This document shows, piece after piece, positions 40,972-49,698 of a stretch of DNA of 64,000 nucleotides. The position numbers were made by a program, and so were the translations under genes. Within the stretch, counting starts at the first letter, position 1. Each line of letters opens with the position of its first letter. Source of the stretch: Ruania halotolerans (GTDB taxonomy: Bacteria > Actinomycetota > Actinomycetes > Actinomycetales > Beutenbergiaceae); assembly GCF_021049285.1 (NCBI RefSeq), contig NZ_CP088017.1, positions 2,057,380 through 2,121,379 of the forward strand, written 5' to 3'. Below the pieces are notes generated by a model. It saw nothing but the letters and a program-made list of their open reading frames with translations, had not been told where the DNA came from and did not search any database.

Positions 40972-43707
40972 TTAGTCCAGGCTGTCCCCGATCAGCGCCA
41001 TACATTGAATCGCCGTCAGGCCATACAGTGCGTTGGCGTTCGTGCTGAGGTCCGCCTCGTCCACGGTCTTGAGCACCCGCGGGGGCTCAACGATGACCGA
41101 ACCGAAATCATGGTCCTGCGGGTAGCCGGCATGACCACGCCGGAACTCCTCCCATGCTCGCTCCGCGAGTTCCGGATCGTCCAGCGCGACCGCTGCGTAC
41201 GCAGTGGCCCGGGCGTAGGACTGCCGGAGGTTCAGGTTGCCCCAATGCTCACCGGTGGCCTCGGCTTGCTCCTTCCGGCTGGCGTTGTACAGGCGGCAGA
41301 ATTCCACCCACTTCTCCTTGACCTCCGGTTCATCCACCAGCTCGAGGAACTCCGTCATCAACTCAATGAGGCCGAACACCGCACTCAATGAACCGACTTG
41401 CACCTTCCCCGGTTCGCCGCCGTGAAACTCGGCAGTCTCCAGATTGTAGAGACCGCCCTGCTGCGCCCAGCCGTTCGGCAGAGCCGCAATCGAGCGAGCG
41501 CTCGCCAGTAGTCGTTCCCGCGCCACCGGGTCACCATCGCGTTCCCACTCGGTCAGCCATGCCCCGGCGATCGCACCCCAGTCCGTGGTCTTGCTGAGTG
41601 GCAGAGCGGCCGGGTCCGGGTCGTACGGCCCCGTCGACCCGTCCACCTTGCGGCCGGCGTTGAGCACCAGGTAGGTCCGGTCGGAGTCGACGAGTTCGTG
41701 CAGCAGGTCACCGGTACGCTCATCGGCCGTGAGGAAGTAGTAGAACCGGCGGTAGTTCGCGTTCGAGATCCGCACCTGTTTGGCGCTATCACCCCAGTGC
41801 ATCACGTTGTGCCGGGTGCCGAGACCTTTCCACTGGCCGAGGTGATAGACGTCGACCTCCCCGGTGTGCCGGGTCATCGCCTCCGCGAACCGAAAGGCAT
41901 TCGCGTCCCCGGTGCGCAGGTAGTGGTACCAGAGCCAGGAATCAGTGGAGAGCTCGGAGTTGTCCCACGCGTACCCGCCGATGTCGTACCGCCACACGTG
42001 CCGATCGGCGTCGTAGGAGTGCATCACATCGCCGTAGTCCCAGAACCCGTACCAGGACCGCTGGTCTACCTGCTGCCGGTGGAAGGTGTGGATCGCGTCC
42101 AGGCGGTCCTCGATCTCGGCACGCGCCGGGGTAGACCGATCGACCGGTGTCCACGATCCGAAGACGCCGGCACCGTGCACCTGTTCTGGCGAGGTCACCA
42201 GCAGTGGCGGCGCCGCGTTCGCGCGGCTGAGCTCGACCAGCCGCTCCGCTGGCGGTGTCGCCGCGAGTGCCCAGAACGTCAGCTCGCTGGTGCGGGCCAC
42301 ACCGTACGGAGTGCCGAAACCCGGTTCGTAATCCTCGTAGGTGATGTTCAGACCCTCGAGCTGCTCCTCATAGGTGTCCTGCCCCAGACCGTCGTGGTAG
42401 AAGCGCACATCCATCGCAGAGGCACGCGGTGACCACATCCATACTGTGGCGCGGGCGGTGTCGGTGTCGGCCCCGTCCACCTCCAGCTCGGTGGGGTGCA
42501 ACTGCCAGAAGTTTCGCAGCCCGAAGGCGAGACCACCGCCGGGGCTGCCGACGTACCCGAGGCCACCGGCCCGACTGCCTGAATCCACGGTCAGCCAGGA
42601 ATGCCCGACCGAGGTGCGCTTGCTGATCTGGTACCCGTGAGCAGTGAGCTGGCTGATGCTGTAGCTACCGAACGCCGGGATCAGGTGCAGACGGCTGGTC
42701 ACGCGCTGATCCCACGTACTCGTGTCCGGGGTGGCTTCACCGGCCACCTGCGCCGCCTTGGCCTCGGCACCAGGATCACGGCGCAACCCGGTGATCGGAC
42801 GCACCGCCTCGGCCAGCACACCACCCTCGGCGCTGGTGAACCTCACGTGCCGGTCGTGCAGGTCCGCGTGCATGGGCACGGAGAACTCCACCCCGAGTCC
42901 ATTGATGAAATGCTGGTTCTCGTCTCCGTCGTAGAAGAAGGTGTGCACCAGGCGGATCCCGTCGGATCCGGCGAAGAGAGCGAACCTCAGCACGAACGGC
43001 AGCCATCCGTTCGCGCCCCGGCCATGGGTGCCCTCCACCTTGATCACCGCGCGGATCGGCCCATCCTGCTCCACCGTGACAGCGTCCACCATCCCGCGGA
43101 ACGACTCGTGCGAGATCTGCTCTGCGCGGTCAGTGTCCGGGACATTCTGCCGGGACGCCACCAACCGACCGTCGCTGGCGATGGTCCGGCCGTCCCGGGT
43201 GATCTGGCGGATCACCTTGTCACCGGCCTTGGCGAAGTCCACGACGATCACGCCGGTATCCACGCGAACCCGGCCGCCGTTCTCACTCACCCGCAGTGCG
43301 GTCTCCGGAGTAGCCGGCTCCCCGCGTTCCAATCGGTACCCATCGGTGAGCGGGCTCGCATCGCTGACGGCGTGAGCGCTCCACTTCAGCGACCCGTCGG
43401 GCCACCAAGCGGTACCCCAACTCTGCACGGGGACGACAGTGCCGTCATCGGTGTGCAGGGCGAACGCCTGATCTCCGGGAACACTCCCGCGCGCCCACGG
43501 AACGCCCCAGGTCACGCCAGCCGCAAGAACCTCCGGGATGTCCTGCTCGAGCCAGCGCAGGTCCACCGGACCAGCAGGTTCGGTGGGTTCGCGCGGGGCC
43601 GCGGGTCCACGGGGAGCCGCAATGGCTGGAACTGCTGCCCCGAGGGCAACACCGGCACTGGCGACGGCGGACGAGGCAAGCATCGTGCGGCGACTGATCT
43701 GAACCAC
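40972..43707 (-). CDS. PcRGLX/YetA-family exo-rhamnogalacturonan lyase-like protein (Tat-exported)
   Basis: A 911-residue secreted protein. Tat signal: SRRTMLASSAVASAGVALGA (twin Arg at residues 6-7), then a Pro/Ala-rich junction. Region 2 (about 40-250) has WGVPWARGSVPGDQAF and WGTAWWPDGSLKWSAHAVSD, the mark of the PcRGLX/YetA N-terminal RIFT-barrel domain; a central beta domain follows, and the C-terminal third is an alpha/alpha toroid (YHYLRTGDANAFRFAEAMTR, HWGDSAKQVRISNANYRRFY, GEHWGNLNLRQSYARATAYA). The Penicillium founder is a rhamnogalacturonan exolyase (PL26). GGAAGGAG precedes GTG 43707. No transporter or pectin genes are nearby. Confidence 0.82.
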   Translation of the reverse strand: MVQISRRTMLASSAVASAGVALGAAVPAIAAPRGPAAPREPTEPAGPVDLRWLEQDIPEVLAAGVTWGVPWARGSVPGDQAFALHTDDGTVVPVQSWGTAWWPDGSLKWSAHAVSDASPLTDGYRLERGEPATPETALRVSENGGRVRVDTGVIVVDFAKAGDKVIRQITRDGRTIASDGRLVASRQNVPDTDRAEQISHESFRGMVDAVTVEQDGPIRAVIKVEGTHGRGANGWLPFVLRFALFAGSDGIRLVHTFFYDGDENQHFINGLGVEFSVPMHADLHDRHVRFTSAEGGVLAEAVRPITGLRRDPGAEAKAAQVAGEATPDTSTWDQRVTSRLHLIPAFGSYSISQLTAHGYQISKRTSVGHSWLTVDSGSRAGGLGYVGSPGGGLAFGLRNFWQLHPTELEVDGADTDTARATVWMWSPRASAMDVRFYHDGLGQDTYEEQLEGLNITYEDYEPGFGTPYGVARTSELTFWALAATPPAERLVELSRANAAPPLLVTSPEQVHGAGVFGSWTPVDRSTPARAEIEDRLDAIHTFHRQQVDQRSWYGFWDYGDVMHSYDADRHVWRYDIGGYAWDNSELSTDSWLWYHYLRTGDANAFRFAEAMTRHTGEVDVYHLGQWKGLGTRHNVMHWGDSAKQVRISNANYRRFYYFLTADERTGDLLHELVDSDRTYLVLNAGRKVDGSTGPYDPDPAALPLSKTTDWGAIAGAWLTEWERDGDPVARERLLASARSIAALPNGWAQQGGLYNLETAEFHGGEPGKVQVGSLSAVFGLIELMTEFLELVDEPEVKEKWVEFCRLYNASRKEQAEATGEHWGNLNLRQSYARATAYAAVALDDPELAERAWEEFRRGHAGYPQDHDFGSVIVEPPRVLKTVDEADLSTNANALYGLTAIQCMALIGDSLD

Positions 43708-43829
43708 GGTGTTCTTCTCCTTCCGGCCGGAGCCGCACGCCATCATTAGCGCGGCGGTCAGGCCTCGATGACTGACCCGCCTATGCTCATCAGCCCACCG
43801 ATGTCGTGACCACGAACGGACAATTTCGA

Positions 43830-44594
43830 TCAATGGCGTCGCCTGGCCATGACGACCAGGTTCTCCCCTCGCGGCGAGGGACGGAGTTCTACCGTCCATC
43901 CCGTCTCACGAAACGCCCGTTGCGCCGCCTGTCGCTGCTCCTCAGCGATCTCGGTGAGTAGCAGGCCGTCCGAGGAGAGCCAGTGATCGGCCTGTCCCGC
44001 GAGGCGCCTTTGGATGCTCAGGCCGTCTGTCCCGCCATCGAGCGCGATCACAGGCTCGTACTCCCGTGCCTCACGCGGCATGGTGGCGAGACCGGCAGTC
44101 GGAACATAGGGCGTATTGGCAACCACCAGATCGAGTCGGCCACGATCGCGCGGAGGCAGCGCCTCCAGCAGATCACCGGTGTAGACCGGGATGGAGTCGA
44201 GGTTGTCCGCGGCACACGCAGTGGCCCTCGGGTCGAGGTCCGCGGCTCGGATCATCAGATCAGGCCGCCGCACATGAAGCGCAGCTGCGATGGCTCCGAT
44301 CCCGCAGCACACATCTGCCACCTGGGCACCATGTGGCGCCACCTCGGCGGCAACCTCGACCAGATGGGTGGTGCGGGTCCGCGGCACGAAAACGCCAGGT
44401 GCGGTGTATAGCCGCAGACCATCGAACTCAACCCACCCCAGAACTGTCTCGAGCGGTTCGCCGTCCAGACGACGGCGGACCAGGACCTCGCGCTCCGGCC
44501 CCGCTGCTGCGGCGTTGTTCAGGAGCGCCGCCTCGGCTTCGGCGAACACGCATCCTGCGGCCCGGAGCCGGGCCACCAGCGGATCTTCAAGCAC
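43830..44594 (-). CDS. Putative protein N5-glutamine methyltransferase (PrmC-related)
   Basis: A 254-residue methyltransferase of the PrmC/HemK-like group. N-terminal helical part LEDPLVARLRAAGCVFAEAE, linker, VFVPRTRTTHLVEVAAEVAP, SAM motif I VADVCCGIGAIAAALHV and the catalytic loop NTPYVPT. True PrmC has NPPY; NTPY is the form in this related subfamily, so modification of release factors is uncertain. It follows the aldo/keto reductase gene start with one base between them. Confidence 0.82.
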   Translation of the reverse strand: MLEDPLVARLRAAGCVFAEAEAALLNNAAAAGPEREVLVRRRLDGEPLETVLGWVEFDGLRLYTAPGVFVPRTRTTHLVEVAAEVAPHGAQVADVCCGIGAIAAALHVRRPDLMIRAADLDPRATACAADNLDSIPVYTGDLLEALPPRDRGRLDLVVANTPYVPTAGLATMPREAREYEPVIALDGGTDGLSIQRRLAGQADHWLSSDGLLLTEIAEEQRQAAQRAFRETGWTVELRPSPRGENLVVMARRRH

Positions 44595-44595
44595 G

Positions 44596-45531
44596 TCAAG
44601 CCGGCGCTATCTCGTCCAGTTCATCGAGATCGACCGGGGTGGGTTCCCAGTACACGGCAGCCACATTCGCCTGCACCTGTTCCGGCCGGGACGCTCCGGC
44701 GATCACTGAGGCCACCGCGGGCTGCGCTGCGAGCCAGCCGATGGCCACCTGAAGCATGCTCATCCCGCGGTCAGCGGCGAACGCCTCCAAGGCTTCGATT
44801 CGATCGAAGTCCGCCGCCGCGATTCGCTCTGGACGCCGTGCCAGCCGAGTCCCCGCCGGTGCGCCTTCCCCGCGACGGTACTTCCCGGTCAACAGGCCCG
44901 AGGCGATCGGGTAATAGGGCAAGAGCCCCGCCCCTAGGTGATTGAGGGCGGGCACCAACTCGCGTTCGACACCGCGATTGAGCAGGTTGTACTCATTCTG
45001 TGCCGAAACCATCGGGGTGCCCCCATCGGCACGTGCCGTCCAGTCGGCGTCCACCACCTGCCAGCCCGCGAAGTTCGACGAGCCGAGGTACCGCACCTTG
45101 CCCTCGACCACCAGTTCGTGCATGGCAGCGAGGGTCTCCTCGATCGGCGTGTGCGGATCGGGAGTGTGCATCTGATAAAGGTCGATGTAGTCGGTACGCA
45201 GACGGCGCAACGAGCCCTCCACGGCCTTGCGGATGTACCGGCGCGAACCGCGCACGCCCCAGTCCGGACCGTTCAGACCCCCGGTGTCCATTCCGAACTT
45301 GGTGGCGATCACTACCTCGTCCCGATGACCGGCCAGGGCCTCGCCGAGCAGCTCTTCACTGCGGCCCTTGGAGTAGACATCGGCAGTGTCGAAGAGGGTC
45401 ACTCCGGCGTCCAATGCGGCGCCCACGAGGCCAGGAACGTGCTCTGCCGCTACGGTTGCCCCTAAGGTGTTACATCCAAGTCCGACGGCGGAAACCGTCA
45501 GGCCCGAGGCGCCGAGCTGGCGATACGACAT
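44596..45531 (-). CDS. Aldo/keto reductase
   Basis: A 311-residue NADPH-dependent aldo/keto reductase (TIM barrel). Motifs: LGLGCNTLG-like N-terminal region (AVGLGCNTLG), DTADVYSKGRSEELLGEALA with catalytic Asp/Tyr (D55, Y60 type), IATKFGMDTGG with Lys, YIDLYQMHTPDP with His, and SVIAGASRPEQV for cofactor binding. Substrate unknown. ATG 45531 is chosen for the normal MSYRQLGASGLTVS N-terminus; the open frame extends 40 codons upstream. Confidence 0.9.
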   Translation of the reverse strand: MSYRQLGASGLTVSAVGLGCNTLGATVAAEHVPGLVGAALDAGVTLFDTADVYSKGRSEELLGEALAGHRDEVVIATKFGMDTGGLNGPDWGVRGSRRYIRKAVEGSLRRLRTDYIDLYQMHTPDPHTPIEETLAAMHELVVEGKVRYLGSSNFAGWQVVDADWTARADGGTPMVSAQNEYNLLNRGVERELVPALNHLGAGLLPYYPIASGLLTGKYRRGEGAPAGTRLARRPERIAAADFDRIEALEAFAADRGMSMLQVAIGWLAAQPAVASVIAGASRPEQVQANVAAVYWEPTPVDLDELDEIAPA

Positions 45532-45604
45532 GGTGTACGTGTCCACGCAGACCATTTCACCACGTTCTCCGTGCGCGAACTTCACATCACCTTCACGTGC
45601 GACC

Positions 45605-45630
45605 GGAACAGGACGCACGCCTCGGCCGTT
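45605..45630 (+). promoter_or_regulatory. SigR/SigH-type promoter before rbpA
   Basis: GGAAC (45605-45609) and GTT (45628-45630) are separated by exactly 18 bases, matching the SigR/SigH consensus GGAAY-N18-GTT. It lies 42 bases before the rbpA start. In Streptomyces rbpA is a known SigR target, which agrees. Thiol-oxidative stress control is therefore predicted. Confidence 0.65.
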
Positions 45631-45672
45631 GGACTTACTGGAGACGACCACAAGTCACAAGGAGGAGTCGCG

Positions 45673-46020
45673 ATGGCTGATCGAGCATTACGCGGCACGA
45701 GGATCGGCGCGAACAGCATGGAGACGGAGGCGAACGTCGAGTTCGCCCCGCGTATCGAGGCGGTCTACGACTGCCCGGACGGTCGGGTGATCGTCATCCC
45801 GTTCTCCGCGGAGGCTGAGATTCCACCGGTATGGGAGGCGCCCGGAGGTGGCGAGGCGCTGCTGCGCGATGCCGATCGGCCCGAACCCAAGCCCGGCAAA
45901 CATGTCCGCACCCACTGGGACATGTTGCTTGAGCGGCGCACGGTCGCCGAACTGGAGGATCTGCTGACCGAACGCTTGCAGTTGTTGCGCAGCGGTCAGC
46001 TGCGGCGCCGCAGTGCCTGA
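45673..46020 (+). CDS. rbpA: RNA polymerase-binding protein RbpA
   Basis: A 115-residue actinobacterial RNA polymerase-binding protein that strengthens housekeeping sigma-factor function. It starts with MADRALRGTRIGANSMETEA, has FAPRIEAVYDCPDGRVIVIP, FSAEAEIPPVWEAPGGGEAL in the core, and the C-terminal sigma-binding helix TVAELEDLLTERLQLLRSGQ. The WECxxCG cysteines of Streptomyces RbpA are replaced by WEAPGGG, so zinc is probably not bound (as in M. tuberculosis). GGAGGAG (45661-45667) precedes ATG 45673. Its last 25 bases overlap the convergent ppm gene, and a hairpin follows. Confidence 0.95.
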   Translation: MADRALRGTRIGANSMETEANVEFAPRIEAVYDCPDGRVIVIPFSAEAEIPPVWEAPGGGEALLRDADRPEPKPGKHVRTHWDMLLERRTVAELEDLLTERLQLLRSGQLRRRSA

Positions 46021-46760
46021 GTAGCACGCCCCCACCACTGACGCCACTGCCTGGAGCGCCTTTCGGCGCCCCAGGCAGTGGTGCGCCAGAGGGCCTCCAC
46101 GACGATCGCACGGCTCATCTTCGAGGTGCCCTCGAGTCGTTCAGTGAAGGTGATCGGCACCTCGGTAATCGTCCCGCCCAGTTCGCGGACCCGCCGGGTC
46201 ATGTCCACCTGGAAGCAGTACCCCTGCGAATTCACCTCCGTGAGCTTGATGCGCCGAAGGATGGCTGCGGTGAACACCCGGAAGCCGGCCGTTGCGTCGT
46301 GGACCCCGAGCCCGATCGCCGCGTTCGCATAGGCGTTGGCGCCGCGGCTCAGGTACTGCCGATACCAGGGCCAGTTGACGGTGCGGCCCCCCGGTATCCA
46401 TCTCGAACCGATGGCCAGCTCTGCGCCTGAGGCCACGGCGGTTAATAGTCGAGGCAGATCCTCCGGATGATGGGACCCGTCGGCGTCCATCTCCACCACG
46501 AGGTCGTAGTCACGATCAAGGGCCCAGGTGAACCCGGCCACATAGGCGCGCCCCAGACCCGCTTTCTGCGGCCGGTGGAGCACATGGACGGCCGGGTCGG
46601 CAAGAGACCGCTCCGCCGCCCACCGCCCAGTGCCGTCCGGACTACCGTCGTCCACCACGAGCACGTCGGCCCCCGGTGCCGCCCTGCGGGTGCGGGTCAG
46701 GGTGTCCGGGAGCGAATGCCGCTCGTTGTACGTGGGAATGATCACCAACGTCCGCGTCAC
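45996..46760 (-). CDS. ppm1: Polyprenol monophosphomannose synthase (Ppm/DPM1 type)
   Basis: A 254-residue GT2 glycosyltransferase that makes polyprenyl-phosphate-mannose. It has VIIPTYNERHSLPDTLTRTR, VDDGSPDGTGRWAAERSL, GLGRAYVAGFTWALDRDYDL, VVEMDADGSHHPEDLPRLLT (DxD), GSRWIPGGRTVNWPWYRQYL, and EVPITFTERLEGTSKMS. It lacks the fused Lnt domain of mycobacterial Ppm1; the lnt gene is separate and directly upstream. GTG 46760 overlaps the lnt stop (GTGA). The C-terminal coding region contains a strong hairpin (46044-46081). Confidence 0.92.
   Translation of the reverse strand: MTRTLVIIPTYNERHSLPDTLTRTRRAAPGADVLVVDDGSPDGTGRWAAERSLADPAVHVLHRPQKAGLGRAYVAGFTWALDRDYDLVVEMDADGSHHPEDLPRLLTAVASGAELAIGSRWIPGGRTVNWPWYRQYLSRGANAYANAAIGLGVHDATAGFRVFTAAILRRIKLTEVNSQGYCFQVDMTRRVRELGGTITEVPITFTERLEGTSKMSRAIVVEALWRTTAWGAERRSRQWRQWWGRATQALRRRS
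46044..46081. terminator. Strong hairpin downstream of rbpA, inside the ppm coding sequence
   Basis: CCACTGCCTGG-A-GCGCC (46044-46060), loop TTTC, then GGCGC-C-CCAGGCAGTGG (46065-46081): 16 of 17 pairs with one A-C mismatch. It lies 23 bases after the rbpA stop and would terminate rbpA transcription; on the other strand it encodes residues WGAERRSRQW of Ppm. This is the most stable hairpin noticed in the window. Confidence 0.75.
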
Positions 46761-48391
46761 TGGCCGCTCCGGCGGCGCCCGGTGACCAGCCCGAGGGTGA
46801 AGGCACACGCCACCAGCACCGTGGCCAGGATGATCGGCCAGTCCCCCAGCCGGTCCGCCACGGTGAGTGAACTGCGCAACGGCAGCTCCGCCGTCAACGT
46901 GTCATGGGTGAAGAGCTCCGTACGTTCAAGCACCGTCCCGTCGGCGGCGATCACGCCGCTGACTCCTACGGTGGAGATCTGTACAGTCGCGCGCCCATGC
47001 TCCACGGCGCGCAGTTGCGACATGGCGAGTTGCTGCTCACTCTCGGCGGTGTATCCGAACGAGGCGTTGTTGGTGGGTACGAAGAGCACCTCTGCCCCGC
47101 CCTGAACTGCTTCGCGGATCACTGCGTCGTAGGCCACCTCGAAGCAGATCACCGTCGCCACCTGCACCGTGCGCTCCAGACGCGGCAGGTCGACCGGCAC
47201 CACGGCGATCTCGGTGCCTGGAGCGATGTCCGTGCGTACGAGATCCACCGCCGAGGAGAAGATCCGCGCGAAATCCCGGATCGGGATGTACTCGGCGAAA
47301 GCCGCCGGGATTTGCTTGGCGTAAGAGAAGACGGCGCCCTCACCCACTTCCCAGAGCACCATGTCGTTGAATCGGGCGTCGTTACCGTCTGCGTCTAGTC
47401 CATAGGAGTCGGTGCCGAACAGGATCGGCGTGCCGATCGCGGAGGCGGCATCATCGAGCATCGCGGCGGCATCGGCATCCTCGCGGGGGTTGATGTCGGT
47501 GGCGTTCTCCGGCCACAAGACCAGGTCCAGCGTGCCGGTACCGACCTCCTCGCTCAGTTCGAGGGTGCCGTTCACATGGTTGGTGAGCACCTCGCGTGCG
47601 TTCGCGAACGCGCCAAGGCCCGGTTCGGAGACATTTCCCTGGACCGCGCCCAGCCGCAGAGTCCCGGTTTGGGCCGCCGTCGGTGTTGGGATTACCAGCC
47701 CCACGGCAAGTATTGCCGCCACGCCAGCCCCGGCCCCGATGATGACGCCCCTACTCGCTGGGCAGGATGCATCCGGCGACGCTCGACGGCGCATCAGCAG
47801 TCCGATCACGGCAGCCGCCAACCAGAAACCGCACAGCGCCGTCACGAAGGAGACCGCAGGAGCCCCCGCGATCGCAGCGAACGGCAGAAGGGGACCGTCG
47901 ACCTGGGAGAAGGCGAGCCGTCCCCATGGGAAGCCCCCGAATGGCCATACCTGCCGCAGTTGTTCGGCCACCACCCAGACCACGGCGAAGACGACACCGG
48001 GCAGGAGCAGGCGGCCACGCAGCCATGCAGCCCGTCGAGACCACGTCCACACCGCTGCACCTGCCGCGATGACGCCCGCTTCGGCCACGCTCAACGCCAG
48101 CCATGGGATCACCCCGACCGCCGCATTGGCCCACCAGATATGCGGGAGGAAGAAGGCCAGGCCCCAGACCCACGCCACGAGCGCGTTCCACCGCGCGGAA
48201 TCACGGCGCAGCGCCACGACGAGCACGGCCATGCCGACGATCGCCAGCGGCCACCAGGATCGCTGCGGGAAGGCTGTATCGGTGAGCAGACCCCCCAGGG
48301 CCGCCGCGAGCAGCGTCAGGGCCCGGGCCGGCACGAGCATGCGCGCTGGCGACGGAGGGTTCGGGGCCGCAGTAGCGACGGTGGCGGACAC
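46757..48391 (-). CDS. lnt: Apolipoprotein N-acyltransferase
   Basis: A 544-residue membrane enzyme that N-acylates the lipid-modified cysteine of lipoproteins. The N-terminal half has about seven helices (with HIWWANAAVGVIPW, WVVAEQLRQVWPFGGFPWGR); the C-terminal half is a nitrilase-like domain with the catalytic triad Glu in LWPENATDIN, Lys in YAKQIPAAFAEYIP and Cys in ATVICFEVAYDAV. The final segment is a last helix. GTG 48391 is preferred; Met 17 codons in is an alternative. It overlaps ppm by four bases; the two functions are fused in mycobacterial Ppm1. Confidence 0.92.
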   Translation of the reverse strand: MSATVATAAPNPPSPARMLVPARALTLLAAALGGLLTDTAFPQRSWWPLAIVGMAVLVVALRRDSARWNALVAWVWGLAFFLPHIWWANAAVGVIPWLALSVAEAGVIAAGAAVWTWSRRAAWLRGRLLLPGVVFAVVWVVAEQLRQVWPFGGFPWGRLAFSQVDGPLLPFAAIAGAPAVSFVTALCGFWLAAAVIGLLMRRRASPDASCPASRGVIIGAGAGVAAILAVGLVIPTPTAAQTGTLRLGAVQGNVSEPGLGAFANAREVLTNHVNGTLELSEEVGTGTLDLVLWPENATDINPREDADAAAMLDDAASAIGTPILFGTDSYGLDADGNDARFNDMVLWEVGEGAVFSYAKQIPAAFAEYIPIRDFARIFSSAVDLVRTDIAPGTEIAVVPVDLPRLERTVQVATVICFEVAYDAVIREAVQGGAEVLFVPTNNASFGYTAESEQQLAMSQLRAVEHGRATVQISTVGVSGVIAADGTVLERTELFTHDTLTAELPLRSSLTVADRLGDWPIILATVLVACAFTLGLVTGRRRSGQ

Positions 48392-48894
48392 CCCTGCAGG
48401 ATACGTCCCGGGCAGTCCTGATGCGGACCGGCGAGACGGGGTACCCGACAACGCAGCTGGGTGCGCCGTCGGGCCCCGAGACCCCACCGACCGGCTCGCG
48501 CATCCTTCGGTCCGGAACCCCTGCTCGGTCAGCCCCGTTTTCTACTGAATGCGCGAGCCTGGTCGGTGACTGCACCCCTGTTTCAAGGAGCAGTACGGAA
48601 CGTGAACATACCCTCGTCACTCGCTCACGCCAAGGGGATGAACGCGCAGGTCACGGGCGTATGCGCAGGTCAGAGGCACCAAGACTGATTGCAAGAATCT
48701 GCCATCAGTCGGCGTGTCGCAACGTGCGTCGGTGGCAGATCGTGGTCGGTGTGATCGGTACGGGTTCCGGCCCGCTATCCTCGGCAGTCACAACAGTCCC
48801 ACCACGCCCAGGAAACGCTGATCGGGACGTGCCTGGATGTCCGCGATCGCCTGAGATACTTGCTGTTCTGCAGAGGACGAGCGTAGGAGGCCAG
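48392..48894. other. Intergenic region without an evident gene
   Basis: 503 bases between the divergent lnt and DeoR-type genes. One 29-codon frame (48602-48688) with AAGGAG 12 bases upstream is seen, but has no family character. The lnt and deoR promoters must lie here; I could not place them with confidence. Confidence 0.4.
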
Positions 48895-49692
48895 GTGCTG
48901 GCAGCAGAGCGGCGTGCGCGCGTGCTCGACGCCGTCCTCGCCCGCGGTGCGGTCACTGTGACCGATCTGTCCGACGCTCTCGACGTGAGCCCCATGACTA
49001 TCCGTCGCGATCTCGATTCGCTCGCGCGTGCCGGCCACCTGGACAAAGTGCACGGCGGTGCCACCACGCGGCGTAGCGCCAGCGCTGAAGAGGTCGGTTT
49101 CGACCACAAGGCGGGCCGCGAACGCGCAGAGAAGGAGGCGATCGCCGAGCTGGCAGCGAACCTCGTTGCGCCGGGTATGGCCATCGGCCTGTCCGCGGGG
49201 ACGACGACCTGGGCGCTGGCGCATCGGTTGCGGCGAATCCCCCGCCTCACGGTGGTGACCAACTCGCTGCGGATTGCCGATCTGCTCCATGGGCCACCAC
49301 GACCCGGTGAGGTTGCTCCAGCCGAGGTGATCCTCACCGGGGGCGTACGGACCGCCTCAGACGCCCTCGTGGGCCCGGTGGCCGTGTCCTCATTGGAGCG
49401 GCTGCATTGCGACATCGTCTTCCTGGGCGTGCACGGAATGGACGCGCGGGCCGGGCTCACCACCCCGAACCTGCTGGAGGCTCAGACGGACAGGGCGCTG
49501 GTGGCCGCCGGACGGTCCGCCGTCGTGGTGGCCGACCACACGAAATGGGGCACCGTCGGCCTGACGACTATTCTGCCGCTGACAGAGATCGATCACCTCA
49601 TCACCGATGACGGCCTGCCGCCAGAAGCGGTGAGCGCGTTGCGTGAAGCTGTCGCTGACCTGCGGGTGGCTCCACCGAGCGCGAAAGACTGA
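48895..49692 (+). CDS. DeoR-family transcriptional regulator
   Basis: A 265-residue DeoR regulator. HTH: VLAAERRARVLDAVLARGAV, VTDLSDALDVSPMTIRRDLD, LDKVHGGATTRRSAS; C-terminal sugar-phosphate-binding domain: LSAGTTTWALAHRL, VVTNSLRIADLL, LTGGVRTASDALVGPVAV, FLGVHGMDARAGLTTPNLLE, VVADHTKWGTVGL. GTAGGAGG lies four bases before GTG 48895. No sugar operon is adjacent; helY is convergent right after, so the regulated genes are elsewhere. Confidence 0.9.
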   Translation: MLAAERRARVLDAVLARGAVTVTDLSDALDVSPMTIRRDLDSLARAGHLDKVHGGATTRRSASAEEVGFDHKAGRERAEKEAIAELAANLVAPGMAIGLSAGTTTWALAHRLRRIPRLTVVTNSLRIADLLHGPPRPGEVAPAEVILTGGVRTASDALVGPVAVSSLERLHCDIVFLGVHGMDARAGLTTPNLLEAQTDRALVAAGRSAVVVADHTKWGTVGLTTILPLTEIDHLITDDGLPPEAVSALREAVADLRVAPPSAKD

Positions 49693-49698
49693 TGGTCC

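Noticed and set aside
48602-48688. Small protein of 28 residues with AAGGAG upstream
   Set aside because: Spacing to the GTG is 12 bases, no family character, and no conservation can be judged from one sequence.
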